10,207 nucleotides of DNA from assembly GCA_002413385.1 (NCBI GenBank), contig DHWW01000253.1:1-10207 (forward strand). The letters run 5' to 3'. The number at the start of each line of letters is the position of its first letter. Position 1 is the first letter of the stretch. Both the position numbers and the translations under genes were made by a program. Shown here piece after piece: positions 1 to 6,102 of this stretch. The notes under the pieces were generated by a model. The model was given only the letters and a program-made list of their open reading frames with translations, was not told where the DNA came from and did no database searches. This stretch comes from Granulicella sp. UBA5172 (GTDB lineage Bacteria > Acidobacteriota > Terriglobia > Terriglobales > Acidobacteriaceae).

Positions 1-252
1 TCGTCCTGAACTGACGGGCACTTCTTCCAACAATCGCATCAGATGCTTCCATGCTCCCTCACTTACACGCCCTCAAGACATGCATAGCAAAGAGAATGAC
101 AGTCGGATAACTCCCTGTCGAGACGGCCAATCGGAGACGCTTACGCTTAAGCGGGGGGGCGGGCGGAATTGGAGATGTAACTCATTCACAATGTCGCGAC
201 AATCCTCAGGAAGAGTCGCTTTAGGGTTATTTTCTGCCTTGTCCTACAGTCG

Positions 253-396
253 ATGGCGAAAACTAAAGAACCTAAAACAACAGTTCCGGCCCGCAAAAGC
301 TTGAACGGATCAACGGGTCGAATGATCTACCACTATTTGCCAGCCAAGCGAAAATCGAGAGGGAGAGGGAGGGAAGCAACGCTTAAGGACAAATAA
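253..396 (+). CDS. Possible small basic protein (47 aa), doubtful
   Basis: An ATG-started frame of 47 codons encodes a Lys/Arg-rich peptide beginning MAKTKEPKTTVPARKSLNGS and ending in a basic tail. The Lys-rich start with alternating charged residues and no cysteine is typical of small DNA- or RNA-binding proteins, but composition is the only support. There is no clear Shine-Dalgarno sequence before the ATG, and the frame is open further upstream without another ATG. I do not recognise a family. It could be a chance open frame or the remnant of a longer gene. Confidence 0.13.
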   Translation: MAKTKEPKTTVPARKSLNGSTGRMIYHYLPAKRKSRGRGREATLKDK

Positions 397-550
397 AGAT
401 ACCAATACAACGCGCAATCTGCTGCCTCGACCTGAGCCTCTGCGCGACCTGTTACACGCTGAAACGACAGTATCCGGTATAGGGTTTGCGGTGAATCAGA
501 TCCCGGCGTCAATCGTCGGGTTCCGGGCAAGTTTGTGCTGAATCTGATGA

Positions 551-733
551 TCTCTCTGTGCGGGGTCTCACGCGAAGGTCCACCGGACGAAGGTTGTCCT
601 TACGGAGCTTCTGCTGGAGTTGTGGCGAGAGCAGTACCCCAAAGACCACGAACAGACGTGCATCGATTTCAACGTTCGCAAATCTACGACTCAAAGCGTG
701 CCACTAAACTTTGAGTCCGCCAAGGAAGACTGA
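551..733 (+). pseudogene. Possible gene remnant, unidentified
   Basis: This frame has no start codon and is preceded immediately by two in-frame TGA codons (545-550). It then stays open for 60 codons to a TGA at 731-733. The translation has natural-looking composition, including KVVLTELLLELWREQYPKDH followed by a more polar end (…FNVRKSTTQSVPLNFESAKED), with an amphipathic-helix-like Leu-rich part. I do not recognise the family. It could be the 3' end of a decayed gene or chance. Its stop lies 18 nt before the ATG of the possible SRAP remnant. Confidence 0.15.
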
Positions 734-751
734 GCCGCGGAATTTACCCGC

Positions 752-892
752 ATGTGCGGCCGCTACTGCCGGATAGGGACAAGCAGCCTTGTGGCTTGGA
801 GCTGGAGCATCCGTCGCTTGACAGCAACGATGCCGGTCATAAGAATGATGGACACATTCCGCAGGCCGTATCCAGCGGAAACTGAACCTTAG
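752..892 (+). pseudogene. Possible decayed SRAP (SOS response-associated peptidase/HMCES-type) remnant
   Basis: The frame from ATG 752 begins MCGRYCRI. The start Met-Cys-Gly-Arg-Tyr/Phe is the hallmark of SRAP proteins, in which Cys2 forms the DNA-protein crosslink to abasic sites. Immediately downstream a +1-shifted reading gives Asp-Lys-Gln, which often follows this start, consistent with a 1-nt loss near 774-776. Later the original frame has MPVIRMMDT, resembling the conserved PVIR segment about 40 residues into intact family members. The spacing here is roughly 15 residues shorter than expected, and the frame ends after 46 codons. No catalytic Glu/His segments follow. If the assignment is right this is a dead, internally deleted fragment. 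The matches are short, so chance similarity is possible. Confidence 0.3.
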
Positions 893-974
893 CGATGGAG
901 GAGTTCCTACGGATTGCTGTAAGCGATCAGCAGGCTCCGCGCTCGTGGGAGACGAGAGAGGGCTGAATCGTTCG

Positions 975-1901
975 ATGCTATCAATTCCCGAAGGAATGAC
1001 GTTTGAGAGTTTTGCGATTGATCACCTGGTCGATGCCAAAGGAATGTATCTGCTGGAATTAAAACCCGCATTTCCTCTCTCCATCAAGCCCTTTTCCTTT
1101 CGGCCCGAGCCGGGCAGTTTCCGGCTCAATTGGCACGAGAGGCTCGAGATCTTCATCGCGGTGGAAGGCGAGGGCGAGTTCCACATGGGCAACGAGATCG
1201 TCTGCTTCCGTCAGGGAGATATTCTTATTGTGGAGAATATGAAACTCCATGGTCTGGGAGAGTTTCGTGGCAAACGTTGCCGGGCCATCTCCATCAGCTT
1301 TCTCTCCGAGTTCATCTACAATCCCGGATCACCGGCATACGACTTCACGCTTATGGTTCCTTTCTACTCGCACTCTAACTATCCGCTGATTGTACGGGGC
1401 GACGAAGAAGCTGTGGCTCCAATGCATCGCGCCATCACCCAGTTGCTGAACGCATACTTCGACGGAGATCATGATCAGCCAGGGTGCCACGTGTTTATGC
1501 TTGAGCTTCTCTACTGGCTTTCGCGGTACTTTCAAACTGCGGGTACGGACTACTCAGAGTATCTGAACCAGCAGCACCGGATTCGTCGCCTTGCCAAGCT
1601 GCTCCAGTACATCGAAACGAATTATGCGGAGCACGTTCCGATTGAGAAGGGCGCGGAGATGGCGGCGATGAGCGTTTCACGGTTCATGCGGTTCTTCAAG
1701 AAGTCGACCGGCATGACCTTCGTCTCTTACCTCACGCATGTGCGCGTCAATCTCGCTGCTGAGATGTTGCGGAGCCCGGAGCAGAGTATCAGCGAGATCG
1801 CGGCGGCAACCGGATTCTCCGATCAGAGCTACTTCGGGCGTGTCTTCCGGAAGCAGTTCGGGATGTCGCCGATGAAGTTCCGCTCTCTGGCATCGCGCTG
1901 A
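975..1901 (+). CDS. AraC-family transcriptional regulator with cupin-like sensor domain
   Basis: This is a predicted cytoplasmic DNA-binding regulator of the downstream carbohydrate operon. Counting from ATG 975 (308 aa), residues ~25-110 form a cupin-like jelly-roll ligand-binding domain, seen in WHERLEIFIAVEGEGEFHMG and the following GDILIVENMKLHGLG stretch. After a helical linker, residues ~205-305 form the two-helix-turn-helix AraC domain. The first HTH lies around residues 222-246 (PIEKGAEMAAMSVSRFMRFF). The second, around 271-299 (SISEIAAATGFSDQSYFGRV followed by FRKQFGMSP), matches the family signature closely. An upstream in-frame GTG at 945 would add ten residues. I prefer ATG 975 because AGAGGG lies at 957-962, although its 12-nt spacing is long, while nothing convincing precedes the GTG. 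Size is normal for the family. The gene is co-directional with the operon and ends 131 nt before the hydrolase start. Sugar-responsive activation is inferred from family and position. Confidence 0.93.
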   Translation: MLSIPEGMTFESFAIDHLVDAKGMYLLELKPAFPLSIKPFSFRPEPGSFRLNWHERLEIFIAVEGEGEFHMGNEIVCFRQGDILIVENMKLHGLGEFRGKRCRAISISFLSEFIYNPGSPAYDFTLMVPFYSHSNYPLIVRGDEEAVAPMHRAITQLLNAYFDGDHDQPGCHVFMLELLYWLSRYFQTAGTDYSEYLNQQHRIRRLAKLLQYIETNYAEHVPIEKGAEMAAMSVSRFMRFFKKSTGMTFVSYLTHVRVNLAAEMLRSPEQSISEIAAATGFSDQSYFGRVFRKQFGMSPMKFRSLASR

Positions 1902-1959
1902 CCCTCATTTTCGTCGCCAGCGCCGCGCGGCAGAATAATCCGACTCTTCGATCAGATCA
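1902..1959 (+). other. Intergenic segment with GC palindrome
   Basis: This short spacer lies between the regulator stop and the candidate operator/promoter. It contains the perfect 10-bp palindrome GCCGCGCGGC at 1922-1931. No T-tract follows, so it is not a convincing intrinsic terminator. It could be a small protein-binding site or chance. Transcription might read from the regulator into the operon. Confidence 0.3.
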
Positions 1960-1990
1960 AGCTAGTCAATGTTGAGCTAGGCAATATACT
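1960..1990 (+). promoter_or_regulatory. Candidate operon promoter with tandem direct repeat (possible AraC-type operator)
   Basis: Two copies of AGCTAGnCAAT (n = T, then G) occur at 1960-1970 and 1975-1985, exactly 15 bp apart. They end at TATACT (1985-1990), which matches five of six bases of the -10 consensus. No good -35 hexamer sits at 16-18 bp upstream; the repeats occupy that position instead. This is the arrangement expected of an activator-dependent promoter, where an AraC-type protein bound to direct half-sites substitutes for the -35. Transcription would start near 1996-1998, leaving a leader of about 35 nt before ATG 2033. This is inference from sequence layout; AraC half-sites are more commonly about 21 bp apart. 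Confidence 0.4.
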
Positions 1991-2032
1991 GTGTATGTCA
2001 TGCCAATCGCCCCCCTGGATCGACTCTTCTCT

Positions 2033-3502
2033 ATGAATTTACGAAGCCTCTTCCTCCTTCTCTGTTTCGCTCCGCTGGCCTATGCACAGGGCCCCACTGT
2101 TGTAGGAATTCATGGTTTCCAGTTCACCATCAATGGCAATCCGACTTACACGGCGGCGGGTGGATTTCCCTCCGCCGATCCCAATCTACAGGGGACGCTA
2201 ATCAACGTCCGCGCGGTGCAGGCGATCTTCGACGATGCAAATTATCCGAATGGCGGTTCGCGGGCACACCCGTACACCTCCAACACGATGGGACAGGTGT
2301 TCTGGGATTATCCTGACGGTCCGTGGGATCCGGAGCGCAATGTCCGCGAGTTCTTGGCAGCGCTTCCGGAGTGGAGGCGCGCCGGCATCCTTGCCTTCAC
2401 GGTGAACCTACAGGGTGGAGGGCCGCCTGACGGCAACTACGGAGAAAAGGAGGCGCTGCAGCCACAATTGAACAGCGGGTTCGATCCCCATGGCAATCTC
2501 AAGCCGGCGTATGCGGCCCGTCTGCGGCGCGTGATCGATAAGGCAGACCAGCTAGGCATGGTGGTCATCGTCGGCTTTTTTTACCAGGGATCGAACGAGC
2601 GGATCGAGCTCTCGCCAGGCGATCGCTATGTGAGGGAGGCGATCAAGCAGGGGTGCACGTTTCTGAAGGATTTGCCGTATCGCAACATACTGATTGAGAT
2701 CAACAACGAAACCAATCCCCGCACTTACAAACACCCAATTCTTCAGCCAGAGGGCTCGCTCGACGCGGTGCTGCTGGCACAAGAGACAGTGCAGCACCAG
2801 ATTCCCGTTTCTATGAGCTGGGCTGGAGGCATCATGCCTAGCGGCAGCCGGGGAGACGCAGCACTGCGCGCTGTCGACTATGTGATGTTTCACGCCAATG
2901 GCGAAACACCAGAGGCGGTTCACGAGACAATCCATGCGATGAAGAGATGGACGGGATACGATCGCCCGCTGCTGATCAACGAAGACGGGGTCAGTACCTT
3001 TAATCTACAGGCGGCCATACAGGAGCATGTGGGCTGGGGTTACTACGACAATGGACTGAGCAACTACCGCGACGGCTTCCAGGATCCGCCGGTCAACTGG
3101 AAGATTGACTCCAACGTTAAGTGGGTCTTTTTCGAACAGGTTGCGCGCCTGACAGGATCCCCTGCCCCCGCGCGACCAAAGTATGAGGACAATAGCCTCC
3201 CCCAGATAACAGTCTCCGGACTGAAAGCAGGACAGGTGCTCAAAGGACGCAACTGGATCGAGGCCATCGTGACCGACAACGATCCACGCTGGCCAATCAA
3301 GCGCGTGGAGTTCTTCATCGACGACAAGCCTTACAGCTATCGGCTCCGCGCTCCATATCTGCTCAACGGGCAGGAATGGTGGGATGGCCTCGATGTGGCT
3401 GCCGGCTACCACGTCCTTCGCGTCGTTGCCTATGACATGCGCGGGCCACGCTTCACTGAGACCTGCTCAATTCTCGAAATACCATTTTCACTTGAAAGGT
3501 AA
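2033..3502 (+). CDS. Secreted clan GH-A-like glycoside hydrolase with C-terminal Ig-like domain
   Basis: This is a predicted exported glycosidase acting on a glycoside or oligosaccharide taken up by the neighbouring receptor. From ATG 2033 (489 aa) the protein begins with a textbook signal peptide: Asn-Leu-Arg, a Leu/Phe-rich core, then AYA before Gln, with cleavage near residue 19. Earlier in-frame starts (GTG 1991, ATG 2000) would put 11-14 extra residues before it and collide with the -10-like box at 1985-1990, so I chose 2033. The catalytic part looks like a (beta/alpha)8 barrel. NILIEINNETN resembles the strand-4 motif of clan GH-A, with acid/base Glu226 preceded by Asn. RPLLINEDGVS resembles strand 7, with nucleophile Glu317. 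Residues ~390-489 look like an all-beta Ig-like/carbohydrate-binding module (KRVEFFIDDKPYSYR, HVLRVVAYD). I cannot assign a CAZy family or substrate. It is the first gene of the operon and is followed 7 nt later by the next start. Confidence 0.72.
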   Translation: MNLRSLFLLLCFAPLAYAQGPTVVGIHGFQFTINGNPTYTAAGGFPSADPNLQGTLINVRAVQAIFDDANYPNGGSRAHPYTSNTMGQVFWDYPDGPWDPERNVREFLAALPEWRRAGILAFTVNLQGGGPPDGNYGEKEALQPQLNSGFDPHGNLKPAYAARLRRVIDKADQLGMVVIVGFFYQGSNERIELSPGDRYVREAIKQGCTFLKDLPYRNILIEINNETNPRTYKHPILQPEGSLDAVLLAQETVQHQIPVSMSWAGGIMPSGSRGDAALRAVDYVMFHANGETPEAVHETIHAMKRWTGYDRPLLINEDGVSTFNLQAAIQEHVGWGYYDNGLSNYRDGFQDPPVNWKIDSNVKWVFFEQVARLTGSPAPARPKYEDNSLPQITVSGLKAGQVLKGRNWIEAIVTDNDPRWPIKRVEFFIDDKPYSYRLRAPYLLNGQEWWDGLDVAAGYHVLRVVAYDMRGPRFTETCSILEIPFSLER

Positions 3503-3509
3503 ACATACT

Positions 3510-4493
3510 ATGAAGCACGCGATTATTACCTCGTTTCTCGGTAAGCTACGTGACCGATTCTGCGAATATCAAGAGCCGCTTTCTATCGAGCAGAAGCTCG
3601 AACGGATGACACAGATCCCCGGCGTCACGGGAGCGGAGATCGTACATCCATACGAGGTGGACACCGCTGAGATCATGCTGGCGCACCTCAAGCGACTGAA
3701 GCTCCAGATCTCCGCCATCAACGTCAACATCAAGGGGGACCCCATCTTTGCGTATGGATCGCTGTGTTCTCCGGACCCGGCGATTCGCCGCAAAGCTGTT
3801 GACATGATCAAGGCAGCCAAGGATTATGCTGTCGCTGTGGGTGCTGACAAGGTGACGTGCTGCCCCTTAAGCGATGGCTACGATTATCCATTCCACACGG
3901 ATTACCGCAAAGCATGGAACCACATGGTTGCCTGCGTGGCAGAGGCGGCAGACTACGTCCCGGAGATCCCGCTCTACATGGAGTACAAGCCATCAGAGAC
4001 GCGTGTGCACTGCACGCTGGACTCAGCAGCCAAGTCTCTTCTGCTGTGCAATGCAGTGGCGCGCTCCAACGTCGGCATCACATTAGATATTGGTCACTCC
4101 ATCTACGGCGGGGAAAATCCCGCGGAAGCACTCTCACTGATAGCCCTGAGCGGCGTGCCGTATTACGTCCACATCAACGACAACAATGGCAAGTGGGATT
4201 GGGACCTGATGGTCGGCACCAGCAACCTATGGCTGTACGTTGAGTTCCTGTTTCATCTGAAGGAACTTGGCTACGACGGATGGATCACATCCGATACCTC
4301 GCCGGTGCGGCAGGATGCGGTTGAGACGTTCGCTTTCAATGTACGGATGACAGACCGCATCTGGAACTGGCTCGATGTAGTTGATCGCGATGCGATCCGG
4401 CATCATTTGGCTCAGCACGAGTTCCTTCCCATTATGAAGCTCATGGAACCGTTCTTCTTCGTGGGTGCTCTTGAGGCGGCGAACACCCGGTGA
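3510..4493 (+). CDS. Xylose-isomerase-like TIM-barrel sugar isomerase/epimerase (paralog 1)
   Basis: This is a predicted cytoplasmic metal-dependent sugar (or sugar-phosphate) isomerase/epimerase of the AP-endonuclease-2/xylose-isomerase-like TIM-barrel superfamily, 327 aa. Candidate divalent-metal ligands fall at the ends of successive strands: Glu158 (LYMEYKPSE), Asp193 and His196 (TLDIGHS), His221 and Asp224 (YVHINDN), and Asp262 (ITSDTSPVRQD). The WDWD motif at residues 229-232 follows closely. An open frame extends upstream to 3384 inside the hydrolase gene, but ATG 3510 is preferred. GAAAGG at 3494-3499 is a well-spaced ribosome site overlapping the end of the hydrolase gene, and this start aligns without gaps with the next gene's product. 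Hand alignment gives about 45% identity with that neighbour over residues 1-270. Substrate is unknown. The context suggests conversion of a monosaccharide released by the hydrolase and imported by the downstream carrier. Confidence 0.88.
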   Translation: MKHAIITSFLGKLRDRFCEYQEPLSIEQKLERMTQIPGVTGAEIVHPYEVDTAEIMLAHLKRLKLQISAINVNIKGDPIFAYGSLCSPDPAIRRKAVDMIKAAKDYAVAVGADKVTCCPLSDGYDYPFHTDYRKAWNHMVACVAEAADYVPEIPLYMEYKPSETRVHCTLDSAAKSLLLCNAVARSNVGITLDIGHSIYGGENPAEALSLIALSGVPYYVHINDNNGKWDWDLMVGTSNLWLYVEFLFHLKELGYDGWITSDTSPVRQDAVETFAFNVRMTDRIWNWLDVVDRDAIRHHLAQHEFLPIMKLMEPFFFVGALEAANTR

Positions 4494-5437
4494 AACAGGC
4501 ACTCATCGTCGCGTTTCTAGGTACGGTGCGGGACCGATTTACCCAGACGGGCGAGCCGCTTCCCATTCGCGAGAAGCTGCGCAGGGCTGCGCTGATCCCT
4601 GGTGTGCAAGGTGCTGAGATCATCTTCCCGGACGAGTGCTCTGAACCGTCCGAGGTCCTTGAAGCACTGGCGGAGACGGGTCTGGAACCTGCTGCCATCA
4701 ATGTAAATCTAAAGGGCCGCCCCGAGTTTCAGCGTGGCGCACTCAGCGTAAACGATCCGAGGATACGCATGATGGCTGTCTCTCTGATAGTGCAAGCTAA
4801 GGAATTTGCGCTGCAGGCAGGGGCCGCACGAGTAACGTGTGCACCACTTGCCGATGGAGTCGACTACCCATTGCAGCAGAGCTATGCCGACGCCTGGAGT
4901 CGAACGGTGGGGACCCTGCGGACCGCGATCGAAGAGGGTCCTCCCGTGCCAGTGCACCTGGAACACAAGCCGTCGGATCCACGGGTACGTGGGCTTCTTT
5001 CCTCTTCCGAGCTCGTCCTGCGTCTCTTATCCGAGATCGGTCGTGAGGGGGCCGGGATCACCTTCAACATAGGGCATGCCTCACTGGACGGGTTCTCCCC
5101 CGCGGCCTCATTGGCGCACGTCCTCGAGAGCGGTGTACCGCTCTATGTTCATCTATGCGACGCTGCGGGAGGTTGGGATTGGGATCTTCTTCCCGGCTCA
5201 TATCACCACTGGCATCTGCTCGAGGTTCTCCAGGCGCTCTTCGTGAGCGGCTATGACGGGTGGTTGACGAGCGACAGCTTTCCAATTCGGCAAGAAGCGC
5301 AGACCTTCTGTGCAGCACATATCCAGAGGACGGCTCTTGCTCTGCGAACGGTTGAACGCAGAGGCGGCGAGTTCTTCAAGTCCGAGGGTACTTCGTCATG
5401 GAAGGAGGTGGAGACGTGGTTGTTTCCAACCAGGTAG
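4490..5437 (+). CDS. Xylose-isomerase-like TIM-barrel protein (paralog 2), metal-site Asp replaced by Asn
   Basis: This 315-aa protein starts at GTG 4490, overlapping the previous stop as GTGA, so the two are probably translationally coupled. A GAGG at 4473-4476 may help. It is a tandem paralog of the preceding gene: the first ~270 residues align without gaps at about 45% identity by hand count, including INVN.KG, VTC.PL.DG.DYP and WDWDL blocks. Candidate metal ligands are Glu158, His196, His221, Asp224 and Asp262, but position 193 is Asn (FNIGHAS) where paralog 1 has Asp. The segment VHLCDA replaces VHINDN, and the C-terminus is 12 residues shorter. The Asp-to-Asn change could alter metal affinity, change the reaction, or make this a non-catalytic partner. 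The family assignment is firm; substrate and activity are not. Confidence 0.88.
   Translation: MKQALIVAFLGTVRDRFTQTGEPLPIREKLRRAALIPGVQGAEIIFPDECSEPSEVLEALAETGLEPAAINVNLKGRPEFQRGALSVNDPRIRMMAVSLIVQAKEFALQAGAARVTCAPLADGVDYPLQQSYADAWSRTVGTLRTAIEEGPPVPVHLEHKPSDPRVRGLLSSSELVLRLLSEIGREGAGITFNIGHASLDGFSPAASLAHVLESGVPLYVHLCDAAGGWDWDLLPGSYHHWHLLEVLQALFVSGYDGWLTSDSFPIRQEAQTFCAAHIQRTALALRTVERRGGEFFKSEGTSSWKEVETWLFPTR
5402..5410 (+). promoter_or_regulatory. Strong Shine-Dalgarno that decides the transporter start
   Basis: AAGGAGGTG lies within the last codons of the preceding isomerase-like gene. Its GGAGG core ends 7 nt before GTG 5416, ideal spacing. It lies downstream of the alternative ATG 5398, which has no comparable site, so GTG 5416 is the preferred start of the transporter. 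Confidence 0.75.
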
Positions 5438-6102
5438 TCCCCTGCACGCCCCGCGTGGTGAGAAGTCATCAGCGGTTCGTTGTTCTTGCAGTTCTCTTCT
5501 CCCTTTCCATGCTCACCATCGTCGACCGGGTAGCAATCTCTGCCGCCAAGGTCGACATGTCGCACGAGCTGGGACTTACGGACGTCACTTTTGGGCTGAT
5601 CTTCGGCTCCTTTGCCTTGGGATACGCGCTATTTCAGATACCCGCTGGACTCCTTGCGGACCGCTTCGGCTCGCGCATGCTAATAGCCTCGATCGTTGGT
5701 CTCTGGTCCATCTTCACGGGCTTGACAACGATCATCCGGACAGCAGTCATGCTCGTCGGTGCGCGCTTCCTCTTTGGCGCGGCTGAAGCGGGCGCGTATC
5801 CCGCGTCGGCGCAAGTTGTCCGGTCATGGCTGCCCGCTGGCGAGACAGGAATCGCGCAAGGAGTTATCTTTAGCGGATCACGTCTGGGCGCGGCCATCGG
5901 TCTGACGCTGACATCATGGTTGGTGGCAAAGCTTGGCTGGCGTTTCTCGTTTCTGGCACTCAGTATCATTGGCGTGCTGTGGGTGATCGGTTGGCTGCTG
6001 TGGTTTCGAAACAGGCCTGAGGAGTCACCGTGGGCTTCAACCACGGAGCGGGCATATATTCGCTACGAATCGGGAGAGGCCTGTGCCCGCGGCCGTGTCT
6101 GA
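5416..6102 (+). CDS. MFS transporter, ACS (anion:cation symporter)-like, N-terminal six-helix half (frame broken)
   Basis: This is the N-terminal half (228 aa from GTG 5416) of an inner-membrane major facilitator carrier resembling the anion:cation symporter group (hexuronate/glucarate/galactonate transporters). Six hydrophobic helices are visible at about residues 21-43, 57-80, 88-107, 111-133, 147-170 and 174-197. TM1 carries the IVDRVAIS segment, the 2-3 loop has the MFS signature GLLADRFGSR (78-87), and TM4 has RFLFGAAEAGAYPAS. After TM6 the usual loop motif (FRNRPEESPWASTTERAYIR) runs on, then the frame drifts into ACARGRV and stops. The continuation lies in the +1 frame. It overlaps the upstream gene by 22 nt. 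The break may be a sequencing error, a real inactivating frameshift, or a true two-gene split. A sugar-acid substrate is only a family-based guess. Confidence 0.8.
   Translation: MVVSNQVVPCTPRVVRSHQRFVVLAVLFSLSMLTIVDRVAISAAKVDMSHELGLTDVTFGLIFGSFALGYALFQIPAGLLADRFGSRMLIASIVGLWSIFTGLTTIIRTAVMLVGARFLFGAAEAGAYPASAQVVRSWLPAGETGIAQGVIFSGSRLGAAIGLTLTSWLVAKLGWRFSFLALSIIGVLWVIGWLLWFRNRPEESPWASTTERAYIRYESGEACARGRV

Larger units (their letters stand above)
1..944. other. Gene-poor leader region, no intact gene supported
   Basis: I see no intact gene of recognisable family on either strand in this stretch. The open frames here are short, have no convincing ribosome-binding sites and read as atypical protein. 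Visible structures are a 10-bp palindrome CGCTTAAGCG at 144-153, directly followed by a G-rich run at 153-166 (seven G, then two more short G blocks), and a purine-rich GGGAGAGGGAGGGAAG stretch near 361-376. Three short + strand frames (253-396, 551-733, 752-892) are listed separately because they look slightly more protein-like. The region probably contains decayed gene remnants upstream of the carbohydrate operon. No tRNA, rRNA or CRISPR pattern was seen. Confidence 0.5.

Noticed and set aside
80..304. Open frame of 74 codons in the leader region
   Set aside because: It has no ribosome site, and its Ser/Arg-rich random-looking composition matches no family. It runs across the palindrome and G-run.
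1922..1931. Palindrome GCCGCGCGGC as an intrinsic terminator of the regulator gene
   Set aside because: There is no loop to speak of and no T-tract follows, so it does not fit a Rho-independent terminator.
1991..2032. Hydrolase start at GTG 1991 or ATG 2000
   Set aside because: These add residues before a complete signal peptide that begins at Met encoded at 2033, and GTG 1991 would directly follow the likely -10 box, upstream of any transcript start.
2576..2582. Seven-T run in the hydrolase gene as a programmed frameshift or slippage site
   Set aside because: It encodes Phe-Phe within a normal barrel strand (VIVGFFYQG) and the frame continues intact, with no sensible alternative-frame product.
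3384..3509. Upstream extension of the first isomerase-like gene to an earlier ATG
   Set aside because: The extra 42 residues overlap the hydrolase C-terminus out of frame and do not align with the paralog. ATG 3510 has a well-spaced GAAAGG and matches the paralog start exactly.
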